NCBI GenBank assembly: GCA_027532775.1
Contig: JAPZTO010000002.1
Coordinates: 248,001-312,000 of the forward strand
Length of the DNA: 64,000 nucleotides
Source of the DNA: Beijerinckiaceae bacterium
GTDB taxonomy: Bacteria > Pseudomonadota > Alphaproteobacteria > Rhizobiales > Beijerinckiaceae
Direction of reading: 5' to 3'
The notes beneath the pieces are model-generated. The model worked only from the letters and a program-made list of their open reading frames with translations, was not told where the DNA came from and ran no database searches. This document shows, one piece after another, positions 32,283 to 41,619 of the stretch; position 1 is the first letter of the stretch; each line of letters begins with the position of its first letter. Made by a program: the position numbers and the translations under genes.

Positions 32283-33032
32283 TCAGGCCGCGCGGATGAT
32301 GGCGAGGAAGTCCGCTGCCTTGAGGCTGGCGCCGCCGACCAGTGCCCCGTCCACATCGGCGAGGTTCAGGATTTCGCCGGCATTGGCCGGCTTCACCGAA
32401 CCGCCATAGAGAATGCGCGTCGCCTGTGCGGCAGGCTTGCCGAGCAGGCGAGCCAGTGTCCGCCGGATCTCGGCATGCATGTCGGCAATGTCCTGCAGGG
32501 TCGGCGTCAGGCCGGTGCCGATCGCCCAGACCGGCTCGTAGGCCACCACGAAGCTGCCGGCCGGCGCGTCCTTCGGCACCGAGCCGCGGACCTGCCGCGC
32601 CACGACCGCGAGGGCTTTGCCAGCCTCGCGCTCGGCCCGCGTTTCGCCGACACAGATGATCGGCATCATGCCCTGCGCCAGCACGGCCGCCGCCTTGGCC
32701 GCGACATCGGCATCCTTCTCGCCGTGGTCGGCCCGTCGCTCGGAATGCCCGACAATTACGCCCTTCGCGCCCGAATCGAACAGCATTCCGGCCGAGAGAT
32801 CGCCGGTATGGGCGCCCTCCCCGAGCGGGCTGCAATCCTGCGCGCCGATCGAAATGGCCGTGCCGAGGGCCAGAGCTGCGGCCGGGAAGAGAAGCGTCGC
32901 GGGCGGGCAGACCATCACATCCACTTTCGCACGGAGGGTGGCGTCACAGGCCTTCGCCATCTCGCCGATCTCGGCGAGGCTCGCGCGCGTCCCGTTCATC
33001 TTCCAGTTTCCGGCCACCAGCGGCTTGCGCAT
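32283..33032 (-). CDS. tpiA: Triosephosphate isomerase
   Basis: Glycolytic TIM-barrel enzyme interconverting dihydroxyacetone phosphate and glyceraldehyde 3-phosphate. It is 249 residues, normal length. Catalytic residues are visible: K11 in AGNWKMNG, the histidine in GVIVGHSERR near 93, the glutamate in VAYEPVWAIGTG near 165, and the phosphate loop YGGSVKPANA. The start is the ATG of MRKPLVAGNWK. It diverges from the PpiD-like gene across 158 bases. Confidence 0.98.
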   Translation of the reverse strand: MRKPLVAGNWKMNGTRASLAEIGEMAKACDATLRAKVDVMVCPPATLLFPAAALALGTAISIGAQDCSPLGEGAHTGDLSAGMLFDSGAKGVIVGHSERRADHGEKDADVAAKAAAVLAQGMMPIICVGETRAEREAGKALAVVARQVRGSVPKDAPAGSFVVAYEPVWAIGTGLTPTLQDIADMHAEIRRTLARLLGKPAAQATRILYGGSVKPANAGEILNLADVDGALVGGASLKAADFLAIIRAA

Positions 33033-33190
33033 GCATCTGCTCCCTGCTTCAGTTCCGGCGCGGCCTATCATGGGCCGGTTTCGCGCGCAATTGCCCGGCT
33101 TTTGCCGTGTTCCCGTGCTTGCCAAGGGGAGAGGCCGCCCGTATGGTCCGGCCCCGTTTCCCGCCCCGTAACACGGACGATTGACCGCCC

Positions 33191-35113
33191 ATGCTGACTG
33201 CGATCCGCTCCGCCTCTTCCAAATGGCTCGGCCGCCTTGTGCTGACCGTGATCATGGGGTTCCTGATCGTTTCCTTTGCCATCTGGGGCATCGGCGACAT
33301 TTTCCGCGGCGGTGTGAACCGGACGGTCGCAAAGGTGGGCTCGTCCACGATCAGTGCTGACGAGTTCCGCGCGGCCTACAATACCGAGTTGCAGCGCATC
33401 CAGCGGCAGGTGCGGCGGGTGGTCACGTCGGAGGAAGCGCGCGCCTTCGGGCTCGATCGCGGGCTGCTCAACCGGCAGATCGACGAACTGGCGCTGACCG
33501 AGCAGGCCCGCAAGCTCGGCCTCGCCGTCGACCAGCTGACCGTGATGCGTTCGATCACCGAGGCGCCGGAATTCAGGACGGGCGGCATTTTCGACCGTGC
33601 CCGCCTCGCCGACGCGCTGTCGCAGGCCGGGCTGAGCGAGCAGGCCTTCGTGCAGCGCCAGACGGACCTGCTGTTGCGGCAGCAGATCTTCAACGGCCTC
33701 GCCGGCGGCATGGCCGGCGCGCAGGCCCTCGGCAAGGCCGTGCATCAGTTCCGGAACGAGGAGCGCAATCTCGACGTGATCCTCGTGCCGGTCGACAAGG
33801 TTCCGGCTGCGGCCGAGCCGGACGAGGCGGCCCTGAAGGCATTCTTCGAGGAGCGCAAGGCAGAGTTCCGCACGGTCGAGACGCGCAAGGTCTCGATCAT
33901 CCAGGTGCAGCCGGCCGATTTTGCGGCCAGCCTTGCCATCACGGAGGCCGATCTCCGCGCCTATTACGACCGGCAGGTGATTGCGGGGCGGTTCGGCTCG
34001 CCGGAGCGCCGGCAGGCGCAGCGCGTGCTGTTCGACAGCGAGGACGAGGCCAAGGCCGCAGCGGCCAAGCTGGCTGGTGGCATGACCTTCGAGGCGCTGC
34101 TGGCCGAGCGCAAGCTCACCGAGCTCGATGTCGATCTCGGCCTGAAGACGTCCGCCGAACTGACCGATGCAGCCCTCCGGGATGCGGTTTTCAAGACGGC
34201 CGAGGGCCAGCTCAGCGCCCCGGTGAAGGATCCGTTCGGTTTCGTTCTCGTGCGCGTGCTCAAGGTGGAGCCGGCCCGCGTGACGCCCTTCGAGGCCGTG
34301 CGCGGCCAGATCGAGGGCGATGCCCGGATGGACAAGCTCCAGAGCGATCCCGCGATCAAGGCGCAGGTCGATGGCCTGTTCCGCAAGATCGAGGACCAGC
34401 GCATCGCCGGCAAGAGCCTCGCCGAAGCGGCACAGGCGGCTGGCGCGCGGCTCGTCACGCTGGCGGCACTCGACCGTCAGGGCAATGACGGCAACGGCAA
34501 CCGCGTCACGGTTCCCGGTGGCACCGAAACCATCAACGCCGTGTTTGCTTCGGATATCGGGCTCGACAATGAGCCGTTGCAGGGTCGCGATGGCGGCTAC
34601 ACCTGGTATGAGGTGAATGCCGTCGAGCCGGCCCGCGACAAGACCTATGACGAGGTGAAGGACCAGGTCCGCACGCGGCTTCTGGCCGACCGTCGCGACA
34701 AGGCTCTCGCCGAATTCATGACCGGCCTTGTCAAGCGGGCGGAGGAAGGTGCCACCCTCGCTGCGATCAGCCAGGAACTCGGGCTGCCGGTGCAGCGTTT
34801 CGCCGCCATCCGCCGCAATGCGCGCGAGGCAACCCTCGGCGCTGCCGGGGTCGAGCGTGCCTTTGCCGGCCCGGTAGGCAAGCCGGTCAGCGCGCTGGCG
34901 GGCGATGGCACCAGCCGCGCGCTCATCGTTCCGGTCGATGCGACCTTGCTCGCCCATGATCCGGCGCAGGATGTGGCATCGGGCCTCGAGCGGCAGGTCA
35001 GCACCGGCATGGCCGAGGACCTGATGGCGCAGTATATCGCGGCCTTGCGCAAGTCGGTCGGGGTGTCGATCAACCAGACCGTGCTGAACCAGGCGCTGGG
35101 CCAGACAAACTGA
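33191..35113 (+). CDS. PpiD-like membrane-anchored chaperone / parvulin-type prolyl isomerase
   Basis: Periplasmic folding factor anchored in the inner membrane, 640 residues. It has one N-terminal membrane helix at about 15-37 (LVLTVIMGFLIVSFAIWGIGD), a SurA-N-like helical region (about 40-190, with the typical VGSSTISADEFRAAYN start), and a degenerate PPIC parvulin region (about 245-365, ERRQAQRVLFDSEDEAK). Strict parvulin catalytic residues are not obvious, so chaperone rather than isomerase activity is likely. It is followed one base later by trpE, so trpE is read from its transcript. Confidence 0.9.
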   Translation: MLTAIRSASSKWLGRLVLTVIMGFLIVSFAIWGIGDIFRGGVNRTVAKVGSSTISADEFRAAYNTELQRIQRQVRRVVTSEEARAFGLDRGLLNRQIDELALTEQARKLGLAVDQLTVMRSITEAPEFRTGGIFDRARLADALSQAGLSEQAFVQRQTDLLLRQQIFNGLAGGMAGAQALGKAVHQFRNEERNLDVILVPVDKVPAAAEPDEAALKAFFEERKAEFRTVETRKVSIIQVQPADFAASLAITEADLRAYYDRQVIAGRFGSPERRQAQRVLFDSEDEAKAAAAKLAGGMTFEALLAERKLTELDVDLGLKTSAELTDAALRDAVFKTAEGQLSAPVKDPFGFVLVRVLKVEPARVTPFEAVRGQIEGDARMDKLQSDPAIKAQVDGLFRKIEDQRIAGKSLAEAAQAAGARLVTLAALDRQGNDGNGNRVTVPGGTETINAVFASDIGLDNEPLQGRDGGYTWYEVNAVEPARDKTYDEVKDQVRTRLLADRRDKALAEFMTGLVKRAEEGATLAAISQELGLPVQRFAAIRRNAREATLGAAGVERAFAGPVGKPVSALAGDGTSRALIVPVDATLLAHDPAQDVASGLERQVSTGMAEDLMAQYIAALRKSVGVSINQTVLNQALGQTN

Positions 35114-35114
35114 C

Positions 35115-36626
35115 ATGTCGATCGAGCCGGCCTTCGACGCTTTCGAGGCGCGTTATCGCGCCGGCGAGGCGCAATGTCTCGCCACGCGCCTCGTTGCGGA
35201 TCTCGAGACGCCGGTTTCGGCCTATCTCAAGATGCGGGCGCTGGCCGGTGAGACGCCGAGTTTCCTGCTGGAATCCGTCGAAGGCGGCGCCGTGCGCGGC
35301 CGCTATTCCATCATCGGGCTGAAGCCTGACCTGACCTGGCGCTGCCGGAATGGACAGACCGAGGCGAGCCGGCAAGGCGGGCCCTTCGAGGCCTGCCCCG
35401 GCGCGCCGCTCGACGCCCTGCGCGCGCTGATTGCCGAAAGCCGGATCCCGCATCTCGACGACCTGCCTCCGATGGCGAGCGGCGTGTTCGGCTTCCTCGG
35501 CTATGACATGGTCCGCCAGATGGAGCGGCTTGGCCCGGCAAAGCCTGATCCGATCGGCGTGCCGGATGCGTTGATGATCCGCCCGACACTCGTCCTCGTC
35601 TTCGATGCGGTGAAGGACGAGATCGTGGTGATCACCCCGGTTTTTCCTGCCGCGTCCCGCCCGGCCCGCGCCGCCTACGAGGCGGCGGTCGAGCGCCTTC
35701 AGGCCTCGATCGGCGCGCTCGAAGCGCCTTTGGTGCAGGAGCTGGCCGACGAGGATGCCCTCGCCCGCCTTCCCGAAGCGCGGTCGAATACCACGCCTGC
35801 CGAGTATGAGGCGATGGTCGCGGCGGCGAAGGAATACATCCTGGCCGGCGACATTTTCCAGGTGGTGCTGAGCCAGCGTTTCTCGACCCCGTTCGACCTG
35901 CCGGCCTTCGCGCTCTATCGCTCACTGCGACGGGTCAACCCCTCCCCCTATCTCTGCTATCTCGATTTCAACGATTTCCAGATTGTCTGTTCGAGCCCGG
36001 AAATCCTCGTCAAGGTGGTCGACGGTAAGGTGACGATCCGTCCGATTGCCGGCACGCGCAAGCGCGGCGCGACCCTCGCCGAGGACCGGGCGCTTGAGCA
36101 GGAACTGCTCGCCGATCCGAAGGAGCGCGCCGAGCATCTGATGCTGCTCGACCTCGGCCGCAACGATGTCGGCCGCGTTGCCGAGATCGGCTCGGTGACG
36201 GTGACGGACAGCTTCTTCGTCGAGCGCTACAGCCAGGTGATGCACATTGTCAGCCATGTCGAGGGGCGGCTTGACCCGCGCCATGACCTGATCGAGGCGC
36301 TGGCCGCCGGCTTCCCGGCCGGCACGGTTTCCGGCGCGCCGAAGATCCGCGCCATGCAGATCATCGACGAGCTGGAGAAAGACAAGCGCGGCGCCTATGC
36401 CGGCGCGATCGGCTATTTCGGGGCCGATGGCGCGATGGATACCTGCATCGTGCTGCGCACCGCCCTCGTCAAGGACGGGATGATGCATGTGCAGGCGGGG
36501 GCCGGCATCGTCCATGATTCCGTGCCCGCTTCCGAACAGGCGGAATGCGAGAACAAGGCGAAGGCCCTGTTCCGCGCGGCCGAGGATGCGGTGCGGTTCG
36601 CCAGCCGCGGCAAGCGGGGGCAGTAG
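35115..36626 (+). CDS. trpE: Anthranilate synthase component I
   Basis: Converts chorismate to anthranilate with ammonia from TrpG, 503 residues. The N-terminal half has the tryptophan feedback site region (LESVEGGAVRGRYSIIG); the catalytic half contains FQVVLSQRF, RPIAGTRKRG, DLGRNDVGRVAE and FPAGTVSGAPKIRAM. Unlike in Rhizobium and Brucella it is not fused to TrpG. No leader peptide or attenuator can fit upstream, since it follows the PpiD-like gene by one base. Downstream, the operon is broken by an opposite-strand TPR gene starting 14 bases after its stop. Confidence 0.97.
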   Translation: MSIEPAFDAFEARYRAGEAQCLATRLVADLETPVSAYLKMRALAGETPSFLLESVEGGAVRGRYSIIGLKPDLTWRCRNGQTEASRQGGPFEACPGAPLDALRALIAESRIPHLDDLPPMASGVFGFLGYDMVRQMERLGPAKPDPIGVPDALMIRPTLVLVFDAVKDEIVVITPVFPAASRPARAAYEAAVERLQASIGALEAPLVQELADEDALARLPEARSNTTPAEYEAMVAAAKEYILAGDIFQVVLSQRFSTPFDLPAFALYRSLRRVNPSPYLCYLDFNDFQIVCSSPEILVKVVDGKVTIRPIAGTRKRGATLAEDRALEQELLADPKERAEHLMLLDLGRNDVGRVAEIGSVTVTDSFFVERYSQVMHIVSHVEGRLDPRHDLIEALAAGFPAGTVSGAPKIRAMQIIDELEKDKRGAYAGAIGYFGADGAMDTCIVLRTALVKDGMMHVQAGAGIVHDSVPASEQAECENKAKALFRAAEDAVRFASRGKRGQ

Positions 36627-36640
36627 CGCCGGTCTGCGCT

Positions 36641-38431
36641 TCAGTTTTCCGGCAATGCCCCGAGTTCTTCGAGGCGCTTGCGGCTCTCGGCTACCGCCTT
36701 GTTCTTCTTTAGCTTGGCGCCCCGTTCCAGAACCTGCCGGAAATCATCAATCGCGCCAATTCGATCGCCGAGAGCAAGGCGAACGTTCCCGCGCGTATCA
36801 AGTGCATTGATGTCGGCCGGGTTTAGAACCAGAGATCGTTCGACATACCCGATCGCATCATGCAGCAAGCCCATCTTGTACTTGGCCCAGGCCAGGTTGT
36901 TGAGGTTGGATGCATGCTTGGGGTTAATCGCAAGCGCCTTCTCGATCATGACGACGGCATCTTGGTATTGGGCTTTGTCGATCAGGCAAAGCCCCAACGA
37001 CCCCATTGTGTTGGAGTTCTTGTCGTCCCGCTCCAGAACATTGTGGAAGATCGGGATTGCCTTTTCGCATTGTCCAACGCGACGATAAAAGGTCGCCCTG
37101 CTGTTCAGGACATCGAGGCTGCTAGGTGCGAGCGCGAGTGCGGTATCAAGATCCGCCAGTCCCTTTGAGATCAATTCTTTATCACCGCTCTCCTGAAATT
37201 TAAGAGAGTAGATCGTGGCGCGATTGCGATAGGCACGCTCATATTTCGCGTCGATCTGAATCGCTTTCGAATAATCCTCCAAGGCCAGATCAAACTCCAG
37301 CAGGGCTTGGTAGGCGTAGCCACGATTATTGAAAAAGACCGCGCCCTTGGAGCCTAGTTCTATCGCTGCACTGAGGTGCTCGACGGCTTTTCGGGGGTTA
37401 CCAAGTGTGTCCTCGCACCAGGCAGCCCAGAACAATACAGTTGTTGATTTTGGATCCAGCACAAGAGATTTGTTGTATTCCGCGAGGGCTGATCTGCAGC
37501 CGTTCTGATCCTCTTGAAACCGACCGCGATTGGCAAAGATCCGCCAGTTCTTAGGCGCGAGGATTTCTGCCTGCGACAGATCAAAGAAAGCAGATTTGTA
37601 GTCCTTGAGTCCGGCATGGGCGCGCGCGCGGTCAATGAAGGATTCTGCGTTGTTCCCGTTCAGCATGAGTGATTTGGTGAAATCATCCCGCGCTTGGGCA
37701 TAATTCATCAAGTCGAGGTGAATTCCAGCCCGAATGTCATAAAGGACGGCACTGCGTGTCTTTGATCTTGCGAGAGCAAAATCCAAATGCGGCAAGGCCT
37801 CCTTGATTGAATCCATATCCCGATAGACGCGGATATATTTTGCCAGCTCTGTGCTGTCTTGACGAACCTTTCGTAGAAGCTTGTCCATGTCACGGAGAGA
37901 CAAACGCTTGTTTTTCGCAAGATGGTGCGTCCACGCCCGCTCCAAAAGTGCACTCGTGTTGTCAGGGTAGTGTCGGAGCTCGGCATCAAAATAGGCAATG
38001 GCGGCAGATAGGTTTCCTTTTTTTCTTTCATAAATTCCGAATGCATTATCGATGCCCCGGTGTCTGCCCAAAAGCTTGCGTCCCATATCGAGGTGACGAA
38101 GAGCCTGATCGAATTTCTGCTTCTCGACGAAAACAAGACCGAGAAAAAGATGCGCGCTTCCATTACTTTCGTCCAGATTCAGCGCCTCAACAAACAGTTT
38201 GTCCGCCTTATCGAGACTTTCGGCGTCTTCCTTGAAAACCTCTGCTACACCTCGCATTGTCAGGGCGATTGCCCGCTCCTTAGCGGTCAGTTTCGGATCG
38301 GCGGACGCTCGATTGCAGGCGTCCAGCCACCCGGCGACAGCCATATTCTGGCACCGCTTCAGGTCATCTGCGCTGGCCACCGGGATCATGAAGCCGAAAA
38401 GCAAAGTGATCAGGACGAAACGAGGAAGCAT
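36641..38431 (-). CDS. Secreted TPR-repeat protein interrupting the trp operon
   Basis: Large exported tetratricopeptide-repeat protein, 596 residues. A signal peptide (about 1-21, ending VASA) is followed by a short cysteine motif (RCQNMAVAGWLDACNRAS) and then about 12-14 TPR-like 34-residue repeats to the end, with typical A-x(6)-Y/A-x3-A-I/L-x7-P spacing (e.g. EFDLALEDYSKAIQIDAKYERAYRNRA). There is no enzymatic domain. It is opposite in strand to trpE and trpG and its base composition differs: the 60 bases 37981-38040 have 24 G+C (40%), against 36 (60%) for 36001-36060 in trpE. It looks transferred or inserted; no integrase or repeats flank it. Role unknown. Confidence 0.85.
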   Translation of the reverse strand: MLPRFVLITLLFGFMIPVASADDLKRCQNMAVAGWLDACNRASADPKLTAKERAIALTMRGVAEVFKEDAESLDKADKLFVEALNLDESNGSAHLFLGLVFVEKQKFDQALRHLDMGRKLLGRHRGIDNAFGIYERKKGNLSAAIAYFDAELRHYPDNTSALLERAWTHHLAKNKRLSLRDMDKLLRKVRQDSTELAKYIRVYRDMDSIKEALPHLDFALARSKTRSAVLYDIRAGIHLDLMNYAQARDDFTKSLMLNGNNAESFIDRARAHAGLKDYKSAFFDLSQAEILAPKNWRIFANRGRFQEDQNGCRSALAEYNKSLVLDPKSTTVLFWAAWCEDTLGNPRKAVEHLSAAIELGSKGAVFFNNRGYAYQALLEFDLALEDYSKAIQIDAKYERAYRNRATIYSLKFQESGDKELISKGLADLDTALALAPSSLDVLNSRATFYRRVGQCEKAIPIFHNVLERDDKNSNTMGSLGLCLIDKAQYQDAVVMIEKALAINPKHASNLNNLAWAKYKMGLLHDAIGYVERSLVLNPADINALDTRGNVRLALGDRIGAIDDFRQVLERGAKLKKNKAVAESRKRLEELGALPEN

Positions 38432-38564
38432 GGCAATAGGCTCTTGTTATGCGCTGTGCCACAAAGGTGCAGCGACTCTCGAGGATGATCAATATCCTTC
38501 GGCGTTCCTTCTTGACGCCACGGACCTCTTGGGTTTGTTGTTCAGAGCTTTTCCGAGGTTTCCC

Positions 38565-39161
38565 ATGCGCATCGCGTTGATCGATAATTACGACAGCTTC
38601 ACCTTCAACGTGGTCCATGCCCTCGGGGCAGAGGGCGCGAAGGTCGAGGTCTGGCGCAATGATGCGATAACCGCCGAGGAATTGCTGGCGCGGAAGGCGG
38701 ATGCGCTGGTGATTTCGCCCGGGCCCTGCACGCCGAACGAGGCGGGTATCACGCTCGATGCGATCCGGCTGGCTGCCGGCAAGGTTCCGCTCTTCGGCAT
38801 CTGCCTCGGCCATCAGGCCATCGGGCAGGCTTTCGGTGGCAAGGTGATCCGCAACCAGCCGATGCATGGCAAGATCTCGCGCATCACGCATGACGGAAAA
38901 GGCCTGTTCCGGGGCATCAATGGCCCGGTTTCGGTGACGCGCTATCATTCGCTGGTTGTCGAGGCGGCGAGCCTGCCGGAAGCGCTGGTCGCGAACGCGC
39001 GGAGCGAGGACGGGCTGGTCATGGCGCTGCAGCACCGGGCGATGCCGATCTATGGCGTGCAGTTCCACCCGGAAAGCATCGCCACCGAGCAGGGCGCGCA
39101 GATCTGCCGGAACTTCCTGACCCTCGCGCGCGAATTCCATGCCTGCACCCGGGCGGCGTGA
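38565..39161 (+). CDS. trpG: Anthranilate synthase component II (glutamine amidotransferase)
   Basis: Supplies ammonia to TrpE, 198 residues. The class-I amidotransferase triad is visible: nucleophile cysteine in FGICLGHQAIGQ and the His/Glu of QFHPESIATEQG; the oxyanion segment SPGPCTPNEAG is present. The ATG of MRIALIDNYDSFTFN is unambiguous. It is cut off from trpE by the TPR gene, so it needs its own promoter in the 133 bases upstream, where only a weak TTGACG (38512-38517) was seen. Confidence 0.97.
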   Translation: MRIALIDNYDSFTFNVVHALGAEGAKVEVWRNDAITAEELLARKADALVISPGPCTPNEAGITLDAIRLAAGKVPLFGICLGHQAIGQAFGGKVIRNQPMHGKISRITHDGKGLFRGINGPVSVTRYHSLVVEAASLPEALVANARSEDGLVMALQHRAMPIYGVQFHPESIATEQGAQICRNFLTLAREFHACTRAA

Positions 39162-39215
39162 GCCAGCCTCTCGCATCGCGCCTTGTCTTCGTAGGCGCCA
39201 GCCCGTATTCGAAAA

Positions 39216-39250
39216 GGCGGAAACGCCCGATCCGGCGCCCGCCGGGCGCC
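39216..39250 (+). promoter_or_regulatory. Tandem hairpins in the trpG-trpD spacer
   Basis: The 140-base spacer holds two adjacent perfect stems: GGCG-GAAA-CGCC (39216-39227, a GNRA tetraloop) and GGCGCCC-gcc-GGGCGCC (39234-39250). They end about 51 bases ahead of trpD. No T run follows, so they are not a clear intrinsic terminator. Confidence 0.4.
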
Positions 39251-39301
39251 TGTCGCGACGAGCCTAGCCACCAAGAGTGAAGCCATCACCACGAGTGCAG
39301 T

Positions 39302-40324
39302 ATGGACGCCTTCAAACCATTGATCGCCAAGGTCGCGGCCGGCCTGCCCCTGACCCGCGCGGAAGCCGAGATGGCTTTCGGGCAGATCCTTTCAGGCGAG
39401 ACCACGCCGGCCCAGAATGCCGGTTTCCTGATGGCCCTGCGCGTGCGTGGCGAGACCGTGGATGAACTCTTCGGGGCCGTCCGGGCCATGCGCGGCAAGA
39501 TGCTGGTCGTTCCGCCCGTGGAAGGTGCCATGGATGTGGTGGGCACGGGCGGTGACGCGTCGGGCTCGTGGAATGTCTCGACCCTGGCGAGCCTGATCGT
39601 GGCGAGCTGTGGCGTGCCAGTGGCCAAGCATGGCAACCGCGCGGCGTCCTCCAGCTCCGGCGCGGCGGATGTGCTGCAGGCTCTGGGCGTCAAGATCGGG
39701 CTGACACCGGCCGAGATTTCCAACTGCCTGGCGAAGGCGGGCTATGCCTTCATGGTGGCACCCGCCCATCATCCGGCCATGCGCCATGTCGCGCCGGTGC
39801 GGACGGAACTCGGCACGCGCACGATCTTCAACCTGCTCGGCCCGCTGTCGAACCCGGCCGGCGTGAAGCGGCTGCTGCTCGGGGTCTTCGCGAAATCCTG
39901 GCTCGACCCCATTGCCGAAACCCTGCGCGATCTCGGCACCGAGCGCGCCTGGGTGATGCATGGTTCAGACGGGCTGGACGAGATCACCACCACAGGGCCG
40001 ACCCATGTTGTCGAGCTCAAGGATGGCGCCCTGCGCCGGTTCGAGATCAGCCCGGCCGATGCCGGCCTTCCCCTTGCCGATGCCGCTGCCTTGAAGGGCG
40101 GCGAGCCGGGCCAGAATGCCGCCGCGCTTCGGGCGGTTCTGGCCGGCGAGAAGAATGCCTATCGCGATATCGCGCTGTTCAATGCCGCTGCCGCCTTGGT
40201 GATTGCCGACAAGGCGTCGAGCCTGAAAGAGGGCGTGGCCGTGGGCGCTGCGGCGCTCGATGAAGGCCGGGCCGCAGCGCTCCTCGCCAAAGTGGTCGAA
40301 ACCTCGAATGCGGGGGTGGCATGA
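39302..40324 (+). CDS. trpD: Anthranilate phosphoribosyltransferase
   Basis: Transfers phosphoribose from PRPP to anthranilate, 340 residues. Substrate motifs are intact: [15 protein letters not shown] (PRPP loop), [21 protein letters not shown], and [30 protein letters not shown]. The 3' end overlaps trpC by 4 bases (ATGA), so the two are translationally coupled. Confidence 0.98.
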   Translation: MDAFKPLIAKVAAGLPLTRAEAEMAFGQILSGETTPAQNAGFLMALRVRGETVDELFGAVRAMRGKMLVVPPVEGAMDVVGTGGDASGSWNVSTLASLIVASCGVPVAKHGNRAASSSSGAADVLQALGVKIGLTPAEISNCLAKAGYAFMVAPAHHPAMRHVAPVRTELGTRTIFNLLGPLSNPAGVKRLLLGVFAKSWLDPIAETLRDLGTERAWVMHGSDGLDEITTTGPTHVVELKDGALRRFEISPADAGLPLADAAALKGGEPGQNAAALRAVLAGEKNAYRDIALFNAAAALVIADKASSLKEGVAVGAAALDEGRAAALLAKVVETSNAGVA

Positions 40325-41133
40325 GCGATATTCTCCGCCAGATCGAGGCGACCAAGCGCGAGGAAATCGCCGAGGCGAAGCGCGCCGTGCCTGAAGCTGA
40401 AATGCGCCGCCGGGCGGAAGCAGCCCTGCCGGTGCGCGGCTTCCAGGCGGCGATCGAGGCGCATCTTGCCGCCGGCCGTTTCGCGCTGATTGCCGAGATC
40501 AAGAAGGCGAGCCCGTCCAAGGGGTTGATCCGGGCGGATTTTGACCCGCCTGCCCTCGCCCGGGCCTATGCCGAAGGCGGCGCGACCTGCCTGTCCATCC
40601 TGACGGACCGCCCCTATTTCCAGGGCGCGCCGGAATTCCTCGTGGCTGCCCGCGCCGCCTGTTCGCTGCCGGTGATCCGCAAGGATTTCCTGTTCGAGCC
40701 CTATCAGGTCTACGAGGCGCGGGCGATGGGTGCTGATTGCATTCTCGTCATCATGGCCTCGGTCGATGATGCCGCTGCGCGCGATCTCGTGGCGACGGCG
40801 CAGGGGCTCGGCATGGATGCACTGGTCGAGGTGCATGACGAGGCCGAGCTTGACCGCGCCCTCGCCCTGCCCTCTCGGCTGGTCGGCATCAACAACCGTG
40901 ACCTCCGGAGCTTCGAGGTGTCGCTGGCGACAAGCGAACGGCTCGCCCCGCGCATTCCGGATGACCGGATCATCATCGGCGAGAGCGGCATTTTCACATT
41001 TGACGATTGCCAGCGCCTCGCAAAGAGCCGGATCGGCACCTTCCTTGTCGGCGAAAGCCTGATGCGGCAGGCCGATGTGGCAACGGCGACCCGGGCGCTG
41101 CTTGGTCTGCCGGCAGCCGGAGCGGCAGCATGA
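40321..41133 (+). CDS. trpC: Indole-3-glycerol phosphate synthase
   Basis: Closes the indole ring in tryptophan synthesis, 270 residues, monofunctional (no TrpF fusion). TIM-barrel active-site motifs are visible: [50 protein letters not shown] and IIGESGIFT. It begins in the trpD stop and its own stop overlaps moaC by 4 bases. trpF, trpB and trpA are not in the window. Confidence 0.98.
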   Translation: MSDILRQIEATKREEIAEAKRAVPEAEMRRRAEAALPVRGFQAAIEAHLAAGRFALIAEIKKASPSKGLIRADFDPPALARAYAEGGATCLSILTDRPYFQGAPEFLVAARAACSLPVIRKDFLFEPYQVYEARAMGADCILVIMASVDDAAARDLVATAQGLGMDALVEVHDEAELDRALALPSRLVGINNRDLRSFEVSLATSERLAPRIPDDRIIIGESGIFTFDDCQRLAKSRIGTFLVGESLMRQADVATATRALLGLPAAGAAA

Positions 41134-41618
41134 GCGAGGCGGGCCGGCTGACCCATCTCGATGCCAGCGGCGCGGCGCATATGGTCGATGTCGGCGAGAA
41201 GGCGGTCACGACGCGTGAGGCCCTTGCCGAGGGTCATGTGGTGATGGCCCCGGCCACGCTCGCGTTGATCCGGGACGGACTGGCCAAGAAGGGCGATGTC
41301 ATCGCCGTGGCGCGGCTCGCCGGCATCATGGCGGCCAAGCGCACGCATGAACTCATCCCGCTCTGCCACCCGCTGCTGCTGACCAAGGTCGCCGTCGAGC
41401 TCGAACCGGACGAGGCGTTGCCCGGCCTGCGCATCACCGCCCGCGCCCGGGTTTCCGGGCAAACCGGCGTGGAGATGGAGGCGCTGACGGCGGTGAGCGT
41501 CGCCTGCCTCACCGTCTACGACATGGCGAAAGCCGTTGATCGTGGCATGGTGATCGGCGGGATCCGGCTTCTGGAAAAGACCGGCGGCAAATCCGGCGAC
41601 TGGCGCGCGGAGAGCTGA
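41130..41618 (+). CDS. moaC: Cyclic pyranopterin monophosphate synthase
   Basis: Second enzyme of molybdenum-cofactor synthesis, forming cPMP together with MoaA. It is 162 residues. It has [18 protein letters not shown] at the start, [12 protein letters not shown] with the active-site histidine, and [20 protein letters not shown]. The ATG at 41130 overlaps the trpC stop (ATGA). moeA starts one base after its stop. Confidence 0.97.
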   Translation: MSEAGRLTHLDASGAAHMVDVGEKAVTTREALAEGHVVMAPATLALIRDGLAKKGDVIAVARLAGIMAAKRTHELIPLCHPLLLTKVAVELEPDEALPGLRITARARVSGQTGVEMEALTAVSVACLTVYDMAKAVDRGMVIGGIRLLEKTGGKSGDWRAES

Positions 41619-41619
41619 C

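Noticed and set aside
33068-35116. 682-codon minus-strand open frame opposite the PpiD-like gene
   Set aside because: Antisense shadow of a coding gene with an N-terminal membrane helix and family motifs; the reverse product has none.
35000-35120. A trpL leader peptide or attenuator ahead of trpE, as in rhizobia
   Set aside because: trpE starts one base after the PpiD-like gene, leaving no room for a leader; no Trp-rich short frame or terminator was seen.
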